64,000 nucleotides of DNA from NCBI RefSeq assembly GCF_004137255.1, contig NZ_SDWT01000002.1:558001-622000 (forward strand). Reading direction: 5' to 3'. Source of the stretch: Nocardioides oleivorans. GTDB lineage: Bacteria; Actinomycetota; Actinomycetes; Propionibacteriales; Nocardioidaceae. Positions 27,644 to 37,551 of the stretch are shown piece by piece. The translations under genes were made by a program, and so were the position numbers. Each line of letters begins with the position of its first letter. The stretch's first letter is position 1. The notes below the pieces were generated by a model, which was given only the letters and a program-made list of their open reading frames with translations, did no database searches and was not told the origin of the DNA.

Positions 27644-30600
27644 TCATGGACGTACGTCCACCGCCGGGGCGTCGGTGATCGGGGTGATCCACGACTGGTG
27701 GGTCGTGGAGTTCTTGGTGATCGCGAGCAGCTCGTCCATGTGCGGCTCGAGGCCGGTGACCTTGTCGAGGGGGACGCCGACGATGAGCTGGAAGCCGAGC
27801 CCGCGCCACGCCTGCACGGCACGACCGGCGAACTCGGAGTCCGCCTTCACGAAGCCCTCGTCGAGGAACACCGGCGCGAACCGCGGCCGCGAGCGCATCT
27901 CGTCGCCGAGGCGGAACCGGAGGGCGGAGCCGACGATGAAGGCGACCAGCTCCTGGCTCTCGCCACCGCTCTTCTCCCCCAGCGTCCGGTAGGTCGCGCG
28001 CAGCTCGCCGGTGGTGTGGTCGTAGCGCTCGGCACTGATCTCGACGTGCCGGCGCACGTCGAGGAGGCGGTCGCGGTCGGTCAGCGAGGCCACTGCGTCA
28101 CCGACCTGGCTGGGCCTGCGGAGCTGCTGCATGAAGCGGCTGAGCTCGGCGAACCGCTTCTCCAGCGCCTCCTCCCCCAGCTCGGGGGCGGCGCCGGACG
28201 ACAACGCGCGGAGGTCCTTCATGAAGGCCTGGACGTGCGCCGGGGCGAGGCGGCGCAGGCGGATGCGCAGCCGGTCGCCGGAAGCGCCGAACTCCAGTCG
28301 CCGCAGGATCGCGTTGATCGGCTCGAGCCGGTCCTCGATCTCCTCGATGGACGCGGCCATCGCGCCGACGAGCGGCACGAGGTCCTGCCCGCTCCACTCG
28401 GTGAGCCTCCGGCGCCACTCGGCCCGACGGGCGGCGAGCCCCTCCCCGCGGATGTCGTCGAGGATGCGGGCGTAGTCGGGGTAGGAGTCCGCGGTCGCGC
28501 CGAGGTTCGGCGAGTCCCACTGGAGCTTGTAGAGCCGGAAGACCTGGGCGAGGTCGTCGTCGACCCGCTCGACCTCGGACTCCGCGTCGGTGACGGCGGT
28601 GCGCAGCCGCACCGCGAGCCGCTGCGAGGTCTCGGCGAAGCGCTCGAGGTCGTTCGGGTCGGCCGGCGCCGCTGCGGCGGCGAAGTCCTCCCGCAGGGCG
28701 GCGTCCTGCGCCTCGTCGAGGACGACCCGGCCCGCCTCCTCCATCGCCCGCAGGCGGTCGTTGACGTCGTCCTCGGCGTCGACGAGCTCGGCGTGGGCGG
28801 CATTGAGCGCGCGCTGCCGCTGCTCGACGGCGTACCGCGAGCGCCGGGTCTCCTCCAGCCGCGCGGTCAGGTCGGAGATCTGCACCTCCAGCGCCTGCAG
28901 CCCGTCGTCGGAGTCGAGGATCTCTGTGCGCCGGCGCTCGAGCTCGGCGATGCGCCGGTCGGTGCCGTCGACGTCGAAGTCGTCGAAGCGCGCGGTCACC
29001 ACGGCGTCGTACGACGACCGCTGCCGCTCCAGGACCCGGGTCTGCCGGTCGAGCTCGCCGACCTGGGCGCCGACCTCGTCGAGCCGTCGGTCGAGCTCGG
29101 CGAGCTCGGCGTCGACCTCCGCGATCGCGTCGGTGTTGGAGAAGCCGATGATGCTGCGGGTGTCGTTGCGGCCGTGCGCGCCACGGCGGCCGCTGCGGGT
29201 CTGGCCGGCGAGGGTGACCCGCAGCCCCGGTCCGCGGGCGGCACCGGACAGGTCGTCCGCGGACTCGACGCAGAGCGCGTCGCGCGAGGGATCCGCCACG
29301 TGGGCCTGCACCCAGCCGGCGAACGGCGAGTCCTGGAAGACGAGCTTGCCAGCGACCCGCTCGGGGTCGCCGGGACCGAGGTCGGGCAGGTCCAGCTCGA
29401 CGCCCTCGAAGACGAGCCGGCCGCGCAGCCGCAGCCCGTCGATCGCCGAGGAGAAGTCGTCGAGCCGGTCGAGCGGGACGAGCATCATCCGGGCGCTCGC
29501 ACCCAGGACGGTCTCGATCGCGGTGCGCCAGCGTCCCTCGTCCGGCGCGACGTCGAGCAGCTCGGCGACGAACGGCAGGTCCGCGGGACTGATCCCGCTG
29601 GCCTCGGCGACCTCGGCCCGCAGCTCGTGCATCCGCGCCGGCATCCGACCGGCGCGGCCCTCCAGCGACGCCCGCTCGCGGCGGAGCGTGGACTGGCGCT
29701 CGCTGAGCGGGAACTGGCCGCGCAGCACGTCGTCGCGCTCGCGCCGGATCCGCTCCTGCTCGCGCTGCCAGCCGGACAGCCACTGCTGCGCGTGCAGCTG
29801 GAGCATCGCGAACGACTCGCCCGACTGCAGTGCCCCGTCGACGTCGGGTGCCTCGGTGTCGCTGGCGTCGATGAGCGGCAGCAGCCGCTCCTGCAGGACG
29901 CCCCGCCGGGCGAGGCGGTCCTCGCGGACGACCTGCTCCTGCTCGAGGGACAGCGCGAGCGACTGGAGGGTGGACCCGCCTGCCGCGCGGTGCGACTCGC
30001 GGGCCGCCTCGAGGTCGGCCAGCTGCGTGCGCTCGGCGGCGGTCGTCGTACCGAGCTCGTCGACGGTCGCGGCGCGGTCGGCGCGGTTGTCGGCCACGGC
30101 CGCCTCGATCAGCCCCAGGTGGGTGCGCAGCAGCCACATCCGCAGCGGGGTGTCCCCGTCGACGGTCACGCCGTAGGAGTCGAGCTCGGCGAGGCGCTGC
30201 GTGGCCGCGGTCCGGCGCTCGTGGAGGTCGGCGATCGGGGCGAGCAGCTCGAGCTTCTGCTCCTCGGTGCGCATCGCGGAGTGGGCGGTGTCGAGGTCGT
30301 CGAAGTGCTCGATCGCCCGGTCGGCCGCGGCGAACGTCGAGGGCCGCTCGAGCACCATGTCCTTGTAGAGCTCGTCCACGCTGCGCACCTGGTTGCCGGC
30401 CTGGATGCGGGCGAGCAGCCGCAGTGCCTTCGCGCCGTCGCCGTTCGCGCCGATGCCGAGGCGCGCGTGCAGGACGGCGGCGTACTCGGCGTAGGTCCGG
30501 TGCACCCGGATGCCGGGGAAGAGCTTCTTGAGCGTGTTGGCGTGGAACCGCTCGGGCACGGCGACCTCGAGCGTGTCGAGCGCCAGCGCGCCGTCCTGCG

Positions 30601-31123
30601 TCGCGAGCTGCATCTGCACGTCGCTCGACCGGGTCGCGCGCCGGGGGACGTAGTAGGTGCGGACCGCCGTGAACCGGCCGCCCTGGTCGTTGACGTACGT
30701 CATTGCGATCGCGCCCCACGTGTCGGCGCCCCTGCCGCGCAGCAGCTTCTCGACCGGGCGGCCCGTGCGGGGGTCGTCGACGACGTCGACCGCACCCCGG
30801 AGGTACGACAGCAGGTTGCGCTGGCCGGCGCCGCGCGCGCGGCCCGCGACGGCGTCGTTGGAGGCGCCGTTGAACTTCGTGTCGGACGGCATCATCAGCG
30901 CCGTGTAGGCGTCGAGGATGGTGCTCTTGCCGACGCCGGAGGCGCCGGAGATCATCGTCGCGTCGCCGCGGAGGGGTACGACGGTGAGGCCGCCGAAGCC
31001 GCCCCAGTTGACCAGCTGCAGCAGGGCCGCGCGCCACTGCATGGTGTCGTCCGCCGGGGTGGCGACGTCGCTCCGCTCGAAGAGGCCGTCGGCCGGCGTC
31101 TGCTCGATCTCGTCGATGGACAT
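27644..31123 (-). CDS. jetC: JetC/MksB: SMC-like ATPase of a Wadjet/MksBEF system
   Basis: A protein of 1159 residues. The N-terminal ATPase half has Walker [10 protein letters not shown] at 60-68. Long coiled-coil arms run through the middle around a hinge-like region near residues 520-640. The C-terminal half has signature SGGES at 1052-1056 and Walker [11 protein letters not shown] near 1082-1091. This is the MukB/MksB-type DNA-loop-extruding motor. The start is 2 bp after the stop of the kleisin-associated JetB gene, with a GGGGGAGG site. In Wadjet systems JetABC extrudes and JetD cleaves small circular DNA. Here the next gene is glutamine synthetase, not jetD. Confidence 0.9.
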   Translation of the reverse strand: MSIDEIEQTPADGLFERSDVATPADDTMQWRAALLQLVNWGGFGGLTVVPLRGDATMISGASGVGKSTILDAYTALMMPSDTKFNGASNDAVAGRARGAGQRNLLSYLRGAVDVVDDPRTGRPVEKLLRGRGADTWGAIAMTYVNDQGGRFTAVRTYYVPRRATRSSDVQMQLATQDGALALDTLEVAVPERFHANTLKKLFPGIRVHRTYAEYAAVLHARLGIGANGDGAKALRLLARIQAGNQVRSVDELYKDMVLERPSTFAAADRAIEHFDDLDTAHSAMRTEEQKLELLAPIADLHERRTAATQRLAELDSYGVTVDGDTPLRMWLLRTHLGLIEAAVADNRADRAATVDELGTTTAAERTQLADLEAARESHRAAGGSTLQSLALSLEQEQVVREDRLARRGVLQERLLPLIDASDTEAPDVDGALQSGESFAMLQLHAQQWLSGWQREQERIRRERDDVLRGQFPLSERQSTLRRERASLEGRAGRMPARMHELRAEVAEASGISPADLPFVAELLDVAPDEGRWRTAIETVLGASARMMLVPLDRLDDFSSAIDGLRLRGRLVFEGVELDLPDLGPGDPERVAGKLVFQDSPFAGWVQAHVADPSRDALCVESADDLSGAARGPGLRVTLAGQTRSGRRGAHGRNDTRSIIGFSNTDAIAEVDAELAELDRRLDEVGAQVGELDRQTRVLERQRSSYDAVVTARFDDFDVDGTDRRIAELERRRTEILDSDDGLQALEVQISDLTARLEETRRSRYAVEQRQRALNAAHAELVDAEDDVNDRLRAMEEAGRVVLDEAQDAALREDFAAAAAPADPNDLERFAETSQRLAVRLRTAVTDAESEVERVDDDLAQVFRLYKLQWDSPNLGATADSYPDYARILDDIRGEGLAARRAEWRRRLTEWSGQDLVPLVGAMAASIEEIEDRLEPINAILRRLEFGASGDRLRIRLRRLAPAHVQAFMKDLRALSSGAAPELGEEALEKRFAELSRFMQQLRRPSQVGDAVASLTDRDRLLDVRRHVEISAERYDHTTGELRATYRTLGEKSGGESQELVAFIVGSALRFRLGDEMRSRPRFAPVFLDEGFVKADSEFAGRAVQAWRGLGFQLIVGVPLDKVTGLEPHMDELLAITKNSTTHQSWITPITDAPAVDVRP

Positions 31124-31125
31124 GC

Positions 31126-31893
31126 TCAGTCCTCCCCCGCCTCGTCGGTCTCGTGGTCGAAGAGGTCGCTGTCGTCCGGCTCGGGCACGGCTCCGCTGCT
31201 GTTGGCCGCGAGCAGCGCCTCGAGGAGCTCCTGGAGCAGCTCCATCGGGATGAGCGGCTCGACGGCCTCGCTGATCTCGAGGCGCTCCTCGGACCCGGTC
31301 GGGATGAGGAGGCCGGACTTCACCACGCTGGCCACGGCGTTGCGCGCCCGCTTCTCGTCACCCGCGACGTCGGTGGCGTGCGACGGGCGGAAGCTGGCGA
31401 CGTAGGCCACGACGTCCTCGCGGTCGATGTAGACGCGTGCGTCCCCGCCGGCGAGCCCGGCGCGCAGCCGGTCGCGCAGGTGCACCAGCACCAGCGTCTC
31501 CTCGCGCGACCACGCCGCGTCGTAGAGGATCGTCGGGAAGCGGCCGCCGGTCTCCGCGCTCGCCTGTCTCTTCCACGCGACCTCGCGCTCGCGGTCGACC
31601 TGGAGGTCGAGGAAGAGGTCGTTGAGCCGCGAGCGGACGAGGCGCTCGTGCTCGACGAGCACCGCCCAGTCGCGCGGGTGGGTGCGGGCGCTGATGAAGC
31701 GCTGCTTGAGCAGCGTGACCAGGGCGCGGCGCTGGCCGTACTCGAGTCCGCCCTCGTCGCCCTCGAACAGCGACACCGAGCCCTCGTCGAGGAGCTCGTC
31801 GTCCACGATCTCGGCGTCGGCCTCGGCGTCGGGCTCGAGCTCGACCTCGGGCTCGACCTCGGGCTCGACCTCGGGGTGGGCGTCGATGCTCAT
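31126..31893 (-). CDS. jetB: JetB/MksE: DUF4194 kleisin-associated subunit
   Basis: A protein of 255 residues. The winged-helix DUF4194 core spans about residues 50-230 (RRALVTLLKQRFISARTHPR; AVASVVKSGLLIP). It is preceded by an acidic N-terminal extension in which PEVE-type units repeat, encoded by three 12-bp tandem copies at 31840-31875. An acidic C-terminal tail also follows the core. In MukBEF-like condensins this subunit binds the kleisin. The ATG overlaps the JetA stop (ATGA). Confidence 0.88.
   Translation of the reverse strand: MSIDAHPEVEPEVEPEVELEPDAEADAEIVDDELLDEGSVSLFEGDEGGLEYGQRRALVTLLKQRFISARTHPRDWAVLVEHERLVRSRLNDLFLDLQVDREREVAWKRQASAETGGRFPTILYDAAWSREETLVLVHLRDRLRAGLAGGDARVYIDREDVVAYVASFRPSHATDVAGDEKRARNAVASVVKSGLLIPTGSEERLEISEAVEPLIPMELLQELLEALLAANSSGAVPEPDDSDLFDHETDEAGED
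31840..31875. repeat. Three 12-bp tandem copies within jetB
   Basis: The unit CTCGACCTCGGG (plus strand) lies at 31840-31851, 31852-31863 and 31864-31875, in frame with the coding strand, and encodes the Pro-Glu-Val-Glu repeats of the acidic JetB N-terminus. Copy gain or loss would keep the frame. Confidence 0.75.
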
Positions 31894-33389
31894 GTGCGGG
31901 TCTCCGTGTCTGGACGAGGTGCGAGGTCGGGGTCGGGCAGCGCGGTGCGCGGGACCGCGAAGGACCGCCTGCTGCCGTCGGGGCGGACGGCGTCGAAGGC
32001 CTCGGTGGTCTCCTCCGCCTCCCACGCGCGCTCGGCGGCGAGGTGGAGCAGCCCGAAGATCTCGACCGGCCTGCGCAGCGACGGCTCGAGCCCGTCGAAC
32101 AGCGCTCCGAGCGACTCGGCCGGGAGCAACGAGGCCAGCGCGGCGTCGAGGCGCTCGCGCAGCGTGGTCAGCCTCGGTCCGCCCTGGGCCACGAGCTCGG
32201 CGAGCGAGACCTGGGGCGCGAGGTCGGGGTCGGCCGCGACGATCCGGTCCGGCAGCACGTCGTCGGCCGGGTCGTGGAACCGCTCGCGGAGGTGCTCGAC
32301 GCCGGCCCGCGGCGGCAGGAGCGCGACGTCGTGGGTCGCACGCGGTCCGGTGCTCGCCATCCACGACATCAGCTCCGACTCGACCTGGCGCAGCACCTGC
32401 TCGAGCTCGCGGTCGCGGGCGGCGTCGTGGGAGACGATGTACTCCTTCAGGGTCGCGGTCACCCGCGAGCGCTGGGCCAGCACGCGGTCGAGGCCGTCGC
32501 GCACCAGTCGCACGGTCCCGCGCAGCTCGGCACGGTCGGCGTCGCTGAGGATCCGGTCGGAGAGCGGGTGCTCGAGGAGGTCGGTGAGGTCCTCCCGCAG
32601 GCGCGTGACCAGGGCGTCGTCGCGCAGCAGGGCGAAGGCACCCTCGAACGCCCGGCCCTCGTGCGTGGCCGTCATCAGGGCGTCGGCGCGGGAGAGGTAG
32701 GCGTCGATCACCTCGCCGGCGGGGCGGTCCTCGGCCCGGAAGGCCGCGAGGATCTCGGCGCGGATGGTGGCGAACCGCTCCTCGACGCGGGCGAAGTCGC
32801 TCGGCAACGCGGAGATCAGCGAGAGGAGCTCGGTGAACCCCTCGAGCATGTAGTCCTCGGTCGCGCCCTCGAGGTCGCCGCCGTCGACGAGCCGGTCGCG
32901 CTCCCCCTGCAGCCGGGCGATCTCCTCGTTGAGGATGGTCACCCGTGCGGTCCGGTCGGGGTTGGCCTCGGAGTTGAAGCGGCGCACGGTGCTCAGGATG
33001 GTCGCGACCCGGTGCTCGCTGAGTGTGGCGCGGTCGCGGGCCAGGTTCTTCACCAGCTCCAGCGCCTGCTGCGCGTGCGAGGTGAGCGCGTAGACCTCGT
33101 TGCCCTGCTCGTCGAGCGAGCGCACGAGCCACTGCCCGCGCATCCACCGCTGGCAGATCTCGCGCCCGCTGCCCACGGGCACGTCCTGCTCCCCCGACCG
33201 TCGCATCTGCTCGACGTGCTCCTCGACCTGCGTGTGCAGCCGGGCGGTCGGGATGGGGGTGTTGGAGCGGCCGAAGGCGGTGCGGAAGATGGTGATGACC
33301 ACGGGCGCCTGGCGCTGGTGGAGGAGCGTCAGCGTCGGCTGGGCGAACGCGCCCTTGACGCGCGCCAGCTCGCCGGCGATCTCGCTCAC
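31890..33389 (-). CDS. jetA: JetA/MksF: DUF3375 kleisin subunit
   Basis: A protein of 499 residues from the GTG at 33389, which has a GGGGAG site 8 nt upstream; an earlier in-frame GTG at 33416 gives a form nine residues longer. The N-terminal winged helix (FAQPTLTLLHQRQAPVVITI) and a long helical middle are the DUF3375 pattern of MksF/JetA kleisins. It is the first gene of the jetA-jetB-jetC unit, 66 bp downstream of an exporter gene on the same strand. It should bridge the two ATPase heads of JetC. Confidence 0.88.
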   Translation of the reverse strand: MSEIAGELARVKGAFAQPTLTLLHQRQAPVVITIFRTAFGRSNTPIPTARLHTQVEEHVEQMRRSGEQDVPVGSGREICQRWMRGQWLVRSLDEQGNEVYALTSHAQQALELVKNLARDRATLSEHRVATILSTVRRFNSEANPDRTARVTILNEEIARLQGERDRLVDGGDLEGATEDYMLEGFTELLSLISALPSDFARVEERFATIRAEILAAFRAEDRPAGEVIDAYLSRADALMTATHEGRAFEGAFALLRDDALVTRLREDLTDLLEHPLSDRILSDADRAELRGTVRLVRDGLDRVLAQRSRVTATLKEYIVSHDAARDRELEQVLRQVESELMSWMASTGPRATHDVALLPPRAGVEHLRERFHDPADDVLPDRIVAADPDLAPQVSLAELVAQGGPRLTTLRERLDAALASLLPAESLGALFDGLEPSLRRPVEIFGLLHLAAERAWEAEETTEAFDAVRPDGSRRSFAVPRTALPDPDLAPRPDTETRT

Positions 33390-33455
33390 TGCCCCGCTCC
33401 CCTGCTCGTCGTCCACCGTGGTCGGTGCGCAAGCATGGCAAAGCGGGTCGTCAGG

Positions 33456-34901
33456 TCAGGGAGCGGGTTGCTGCCCGGCGTCGCGCGGCATCAGCAGGCC
33501 GGACAGCACGAGCACGGACGCGACGACCGCGGAGCAGACGAAGACGGCGTGGATCGCCGGCGCCAGCACACCGGCCGCCAGGTGCTCGACGTCGACCGCC
33601 CCGGCCGCCCCGCCACCGGCCACGCGGCTGTTGACGATCGCGCCGAACACCGCGACGCCGACGGCGCTGCCCATCGAGCGGGCGAACATGTTGGTCCCCG
33701 TGGCGACACCGCGGTGCTCCCAGCCCACGCTGGACTGGGCGACGACCACGCCCGGGCTGGCGACGTACCCGAAGCCGATGCCCATCACGAAGCACGGCAG
33801 GGCGAGCTCCCACAGGGCGCTGTCGGCGCTCACGCGGAGCAGCAGCAGCCCACCGGCGACCACGAACGCCGCACCCATCAGCACCGTCTTGCGGAAGCCG
33901 ATCGTCAGGTAGAACCGGCCACTCGTCGACGCCGCGATCGGCCACCCGATGGTCATCGACGCCAGCGTGAGGCCGGCCACGAGGGCGCCGTGGCCGAGCA
34001 CGGACTGGGCATAGAGGGGGACGTACGACGTCAGGCCGAGCATCACCACGCCGACCACGAACGACCCCGAGTTCGCGGCGTTGAGCACGCGGCGCCGGAA
34101 GATCCACAGCGGCAGCACCGGCTCGGCGGTGCGTGACTCCACCACCACGAACGCGACGACCAGCACCGCGGCGGCGACCAGGATCCCGACGCCCGCGACC
34201 GAGCCCCAGCCCCAGCGCACGCCGCCCTCGAGCAGCCCGAGCAGCAGGAGCGAGCCGCCGGCCGCGAGCAGGACCGCGCCGAGGTAGTCGATCGTGTGCT
34301 TGCGCGGCTCGACCTTCTCCTCGAAGCGGCGCCACAGCACCCAGCCGGCCGCGAGACCGAGCGGGAGGTTGACGAAGAAGATCCAGCGCCAGGACAGGTA
34401 GTCGGCGAAGATCCCGCCCAGCGTCGGCCCGACCACCGAGGCCGTCGCCCACACGCTGGCGATGTAGCCCTGCACCTTCGCGCGCTCGGCCAGCGAGTAG
34501 ACGTCGCCGACGATCGTCATTCCCATCGGCTGCACCGCGCCCGCACCGAGGCCCTGCACGAGCCGGAAGACGATGAGCGCCGGCATGCTCCACGCGACGC
34601 CGCACAGCAGGGAGCCGACGACGAAGAGGCCGATGCCGACGAGCATCACGGGCTTGCGGCCGTAGAGGTCGGCCAGCTTGCCGTAGATCGGCACCGAGAC
34701 GGCCTGCGCCAACAGGTAGATCGAGAACAGCCACGGGAACGACGTGAAGCCACCGAGGTCGTCGACGACGGCCGGGACCGCGGTCGCCAGGATCGTCGCG
34801 TCGATGGCCACCAGCCCGATGCTGAGCATCACCGCGAGCAGGACGGGGCCGCGCTCGCTGCGCAGGCCGACGCTGGCTCGGGTGATCTCGGGGGCACTCA
34901 C
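33456..34901 (-). CDS. MFS exporter, DHA2 (EmrB/QacA) family
   Basis: A protein of 481 residues with about 14 hydrophobic segments. Motif A is KLADLYGRKPVMLVG near residue 74, and motif C (GPTLGGIFADYLSWRWIFFV near residue 158) is typical of drug/proton antiporters. It begins at GTG after GGGGGAACC and would export amphiphilic compounds through the membrane. It precedes jetA on the same strand, but a functional link to the condensin genes is not implied. No adjacent TetR repressor is seen; the divergently transcribed flavin reductase may use the same promoter region. Confidence 0.9.
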   Translation of the reverse strand: MSAPEITRASVGLRSERGPVLLAVMLSIGLVAIDATILATAVPAVVDDLGGFTSFPWLFSIYLLAQAVSVPIYGKLADLYGRKPVMLVGIGLFVVGSLLCGVAWSMPALIVFRLVQGLGAGAVQPMGMTIVGDVYSLAERAKVQGYIASVWATASVVGPTLGGIFADYLSWRWIFFVNLPLGLAAGWVLWRRFEEKVEPRKHTIDYLGAVLLAAGGSLLLLGLLEGGVRWGWGSVAGVGILVAAAVLVVAFVVVESRTAEPVLPLWIFRRRVLNAANSGSFVVGVVMLGLTSYVPLYAQSVLGHGALVAGLTLASMTIGWPIAASTSGRFYLTIGFRKTVLMGAAFVVAGGLLLLRVSADSALWELALPCFVMGIGFGYVASPGVVVAQSSVGWEHRGVATGTNMFARSMGSAVGVAVFGAIVNSRVAGGGAAGAVDVEHLAAGVLAPAIHAVFVCSAVVASVLVLSGLLMPRDAGQQPAP

Positions 34902-35003
34902 GGTTCCCCCAACCGACCTTCACGGTCGACTGTTCCCCCGCCCGTCCCGCGCCTGGGCCCGCGACCCCGGAATCCCCACGGCGCCGGACCGGTTGTCCCC
35001 GGC

Positions 35004-36122
35004 ATGACGTCTCTCCTGGACCCCCTGACCCTGCGCGGACGCACGGCCCGCAACCGGGTCTGGCTCTCGCCGATGTGCCAGTACTCCGCGTTCGACCGCG
35101 ACGGGGTGCCGACCGACTGGCACCTCGTGAACCTCGGTCGGCACGCGGTCGGCGGCTTCGGCCTCGTCATCACCGAGGCCGCTGCCGTGGTGCCGGAGGG
35201 CCGCATCAGTCCGCAGGACGTCGGCATCTGGAACGACGAGCAGGCCGCGGCCTGGACGCGCATCGTCGACTTCGTGCACGCGCAGGGCGCACTCGCCGGC
35301 ATCCAGCTCGCGCACGCCGGCCGCAAGGCCGGCACGCACGCACCGTTCACGGCTCCGGGCAGTGGCGAGGACGAGGCACCGGTGGCTCGTGGCTCGGTCC
35401 CGATCGAGGACGGCGGGTGGGAGACGGTCGCCCCGTCGGCCCTGGCGTTCGACGGGCTGGCCACCCCGCGCTCGCTCACGACGGACGAGGTCGCCGCGAT
35501 CCCCGCGGCGTTCGCCGACGCCGCGGTCCGGGCCGACCGCGCCGGGTTCGACGTGATCGACCTCCACGGCGCCCACGGCTACCTCCTGCACCAGTTCGTC
35601 TCACCGCTGGTCAACCGGCGCACCGACCGCTACGGCGGGTCGTTCGAGAACCGGACCAGGCTGGTCGTCGAGACGGTCGCCGCGGTCCGCGCGGTCTGGC
35701 CGGACGATAAGCCGTTGTTCGTGCGGCTGTCGGCCACGGACTGGGCAGACGGCGGCTGGGACCTCGACCAGACCGTGCTCCTGGCCGCGATCCTGCGCGA
35801 CCACGGCGCCGACCTGGTCGACGTCTCCTCGGGCGGCGCGGTGCCGCAGCAGGAGATCACGGTCGGGCCCGGCTACCAGGTGCCGTTCGCCGCCGCCGTA
35901 CGCCAGCAGGCCGGCGTCGCGGTGTCCGCGGTCGGGCTGGTCGACGACCCCCGGCAGGCGCAGGAGATCCTCGACGCCGGTGCTGCCGACGCGATCATGC
36001 TGGGGCGTGCCGCCATCCGCGAGCCGTCCTGGCCGCTGCGCGCGGCCCACGAGCTCGGGCTCAAGCCGTCCGACGCGCCCTACGCACCCCAGCACACCCG
36101 TGGGGCCTGGCGCGACAGCTGA
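35004..36122 (+). CDS. Old yellow enzyme-type NADH:flavin oxidoreductase (YqjM class)
   Basis: A protein of 372 residues with a TIM-barrel FMN fold. The thermophilic-like YqjM class is indicated by the N-terminal redox Cys in LSPMCQYSAFDRDG near residue 27. Other marks are the His/His substrate pair region GIQLAHAGRKAG, DLHGAHGYLLHQFVSP near residue 175 and RYGGSFENRTR. It reduces activated alkenes with NAD(P)H. The ATG at 35004 fits the family start; longer upstream frames overlap the exporter gene. It converges with the LuxR-type regulator gene. Confidence 0.92.
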   Translation: MTSLLDPLTLRGRTARNRVWLSPMCQYSAFDRDGVPTDWHLVNLGRHAVGGFGLVITEAAAVVPEGRISPQDVGIWNDEQAAAWTRIVDFVHAQGALAGIQLAHAGRKAGTHAPFTAPGSGEDEAPVARGSVPIEDGGWETVAPSALAFDGLATPRSLTTDEVAAIPAAFADAAVRADRAGFDVIDLHGAHGYLLHQFVSPLVNRRTDRYGGSFENRTRLVVETVAAVRAVWPDDKPLFVRLSATDWADGGWDLDQTVLLAAILRDHGADLVDVSSGGAVPQQEITVGPGYQVPFAAAVRQQAGVAVSAVGLVDDPRQAQEILDAGAADAIMLGRAAIREPSWPLRAAHELGLKPSDAPYAPQHTRGAWRDS

Positions 36123-36158
36123 CGGCGCCCTCGCGCGGGCCCGCTCGTCGTAGCCGTC

Positions 36159-36803
36159 CTACTCGGCGGGCTCGGCGGACTCGGTGTGCGTGACGACCGG
36201 TGCCCGGAGGCCGTGCGTGATGCCCCACAGCACGGCCTTCGTGCGGCTGTCGACGTCGATGACCCGGTAGGCGCCGCGGATGTAGGACTTCACGGAGTTG
36301 ATGGTCACCCCGAGCTGACGGGCGATCTCCTTGTTGCTCATGCCGGCCGCGATGAGGGAGAGCACGTCGGCCTCGCGCGCCGTCAGGCCGGCGGCCTGCC
36401 CCGGCCAGACCTCGCCGTCCGCCGGCGCGGCGTCCGAGCCGGGTGCCAGCACGCGTTGGCCGGCGTGGATGGCGCGCAGGCTCTCGATGAGCTCGTCGTG
36501 GGAGAGCGCCGTGCTGAGGTAGCCGGCGTACCCGCTCCGGAAGTGGGTCTCCGCCGTCGCGGGGTCGAAGTCGTTCGTGTAGGCGACGACTCGGCCGAGA
36601 CGGGGATCGGCGACCAGCCGCTGGAGGACCCTGGCGCCGGCTCCCACGGTGCCGCTCGGGTCGTGCAGCGCGAGGTCGACGAGGTCCTGCGGACGCTTGC
36701 GCGGGTCGTGGACCTCGATGTCGCGGGCGTGCCGCGCGAGCATCGTCGCGACGCCGAGGACGACGACCTCGTCGTGGTTGATCAGGGTGATGCGCACGTT
36801 CAT
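36159..36803 (-). CDS. LuxR/NarL-type response regulator with degenerate receiver domain
   Basis: A protein of 214 residues. The receiver-like domain (1-115) has an acidic pocket residue in INHDEVV and a likely phosphoacceptor Asp48. The conserved Lys that follows beta-5 is absent: the sequence is GYLSTALSHDEL. A LuxR helix-turn-helix spans about 140-195 (LTAREADVLSLIAAGMSNKE). Without the Lys the protein may be phosphorylation-independent. No histidine kinase is adjacent. The ATG at 36803 follows AAAGAG. It is divergent from the OhrR-like gene across a 184-bp spacer. Confidence 0.85.
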   Translation of the reverse strand: MNVRITLINHDEVVVLGVATMLARHARDIEVHDPRKRPQDLVDLALHDPSGTVGAGARVLQRLVADPRLGRVVAYTNDFDPATAETHFRSGYAGYLSTALSHDELIESLRAIHAGQRVLAPGSDAAPADGEVWPGQAAGLTAREADVLSLIAAGMSNKEIARQLGVTINSVKSYIRGAYRVIDVDSRTKAVLWGITHGLRAPVVTHTESAEPAE

Positions 36804-36946
36804 CCGCTCTTTCGTGACAGGGCCACGAGCCCGTCGGTGATCCGGTCCTGCGTTGTCTCGGGCCCCGAGCCGCGCGACTGCGTCGGCCGGTCGTCGTGCC
36901 ACGTCGACCCCCGGCCCTCGGGAGGCGATGACATGTGCACCAATCT

Positions 36947-36958
36947 CTTGGGCACAAG
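36947..36958. promoter_or_regulatory. Candidate operator in the LuxR/OhrR divergent region
   Basis: CTTG and CAAG arms around GGCA form a 12-bp inverted repeat. It is followed by an A+T-rich TTATATC that could be a -10 element, some 30 bp before the OhrR-like start. The position and form fit MarR-type autoregulation. The assignment rests on geometry only. Confidence 0.45.
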
Positions 36959-36987
36959 TTATATCCCATGAGGCAGAATGTGGTGTC

Positions 36988-37422
36988 ATGGCCTCCATCC
37001 AGGCGCCGCCGCTGTCGGACCAGCTCTGCTTCGACCTCTACGCCGCGTCCCGCGCAGTCACCGCTGCGTACCGTCCGGTGCTCGTCGAGCTGGGGCTGAC
37101 CTATCCGCAGTACCTCGTCCTGATCGCGCTGTGGGAGCGCGACGGCCGCACGGTGCGCGACATCGCGGACGCCCTCCAGCTCGACCACGGCACCCTCACC
37201 CCCCTGCTGAAGCGGATGGAGGCACGCACCCTCGTCGAGCGGCGACGCAACCACGCCGACGAGCGCGAGGTCGTGGTGTCGCTCGCCCCCAGGGGCGAGG
37301 AGCTGCGCCAGCACGCCGACCGCCTCCACTGCGACATGAAGGACCTCCTCGGGCTCGACCCCGTCGAGTTCGTCCAGCTGCAGGAGACCCTCCGGGCACT
37401 GACGCGTCGCGCCCACGGCTGA
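36988..37422 (+). CDS. ohrR: MarR-family regulator, OhrR-like
   Basis: A protein of 144 residues. The winged helix-turn-helix core contains VRDIADALQLDHGTLTPLLK. The N-terminal SDQLCFDLYAASRAV carries the single Cys that OhrR proteins use to sense organic hydroperoxides, and GLTYPQYLVLIALWE is the matching conserved helix. OhrR usually sits beside an ohr peroxidase gene; none is present in this window. It may control itself, the LuxR-type gene or the downstream repeat-peptide operon 129 bp away (inference). Confidence 0.82.
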   Translation: MASIQAPPLSDQLCFDLYAASRAVTAAYRPVLVELGLTYPQYLVLIALWERDGRTVRDIADALQLDHGTLTPLLKRMEARTLVERRRNHADEREVVVSLAPRGEELRQHADRLHCDMKDLLGLDPVEFVQLQETLRALTRRAHG

Positions 37423-37551
37423 CCGACCCGGGCGTCGCTCGTCCCTCCGGGTGTGGGCAGCCGCCCCGGGCGTGGATATACACGAGGTGACGGCGTCGTC
37501 CGGCGCCGCTCCACCGGGCCTTCGTGGCCCAGACGTGCAAGGGAGGACGAC

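Noticed and set aside
27698..31405. Plus-strand open frame of over 1200 residues opposite jetC
   Set aside because: Shadow of the jetC/jetB genes caused by high G+C third positions; Val/Gly/Arg/Glu-rich composition without domains.
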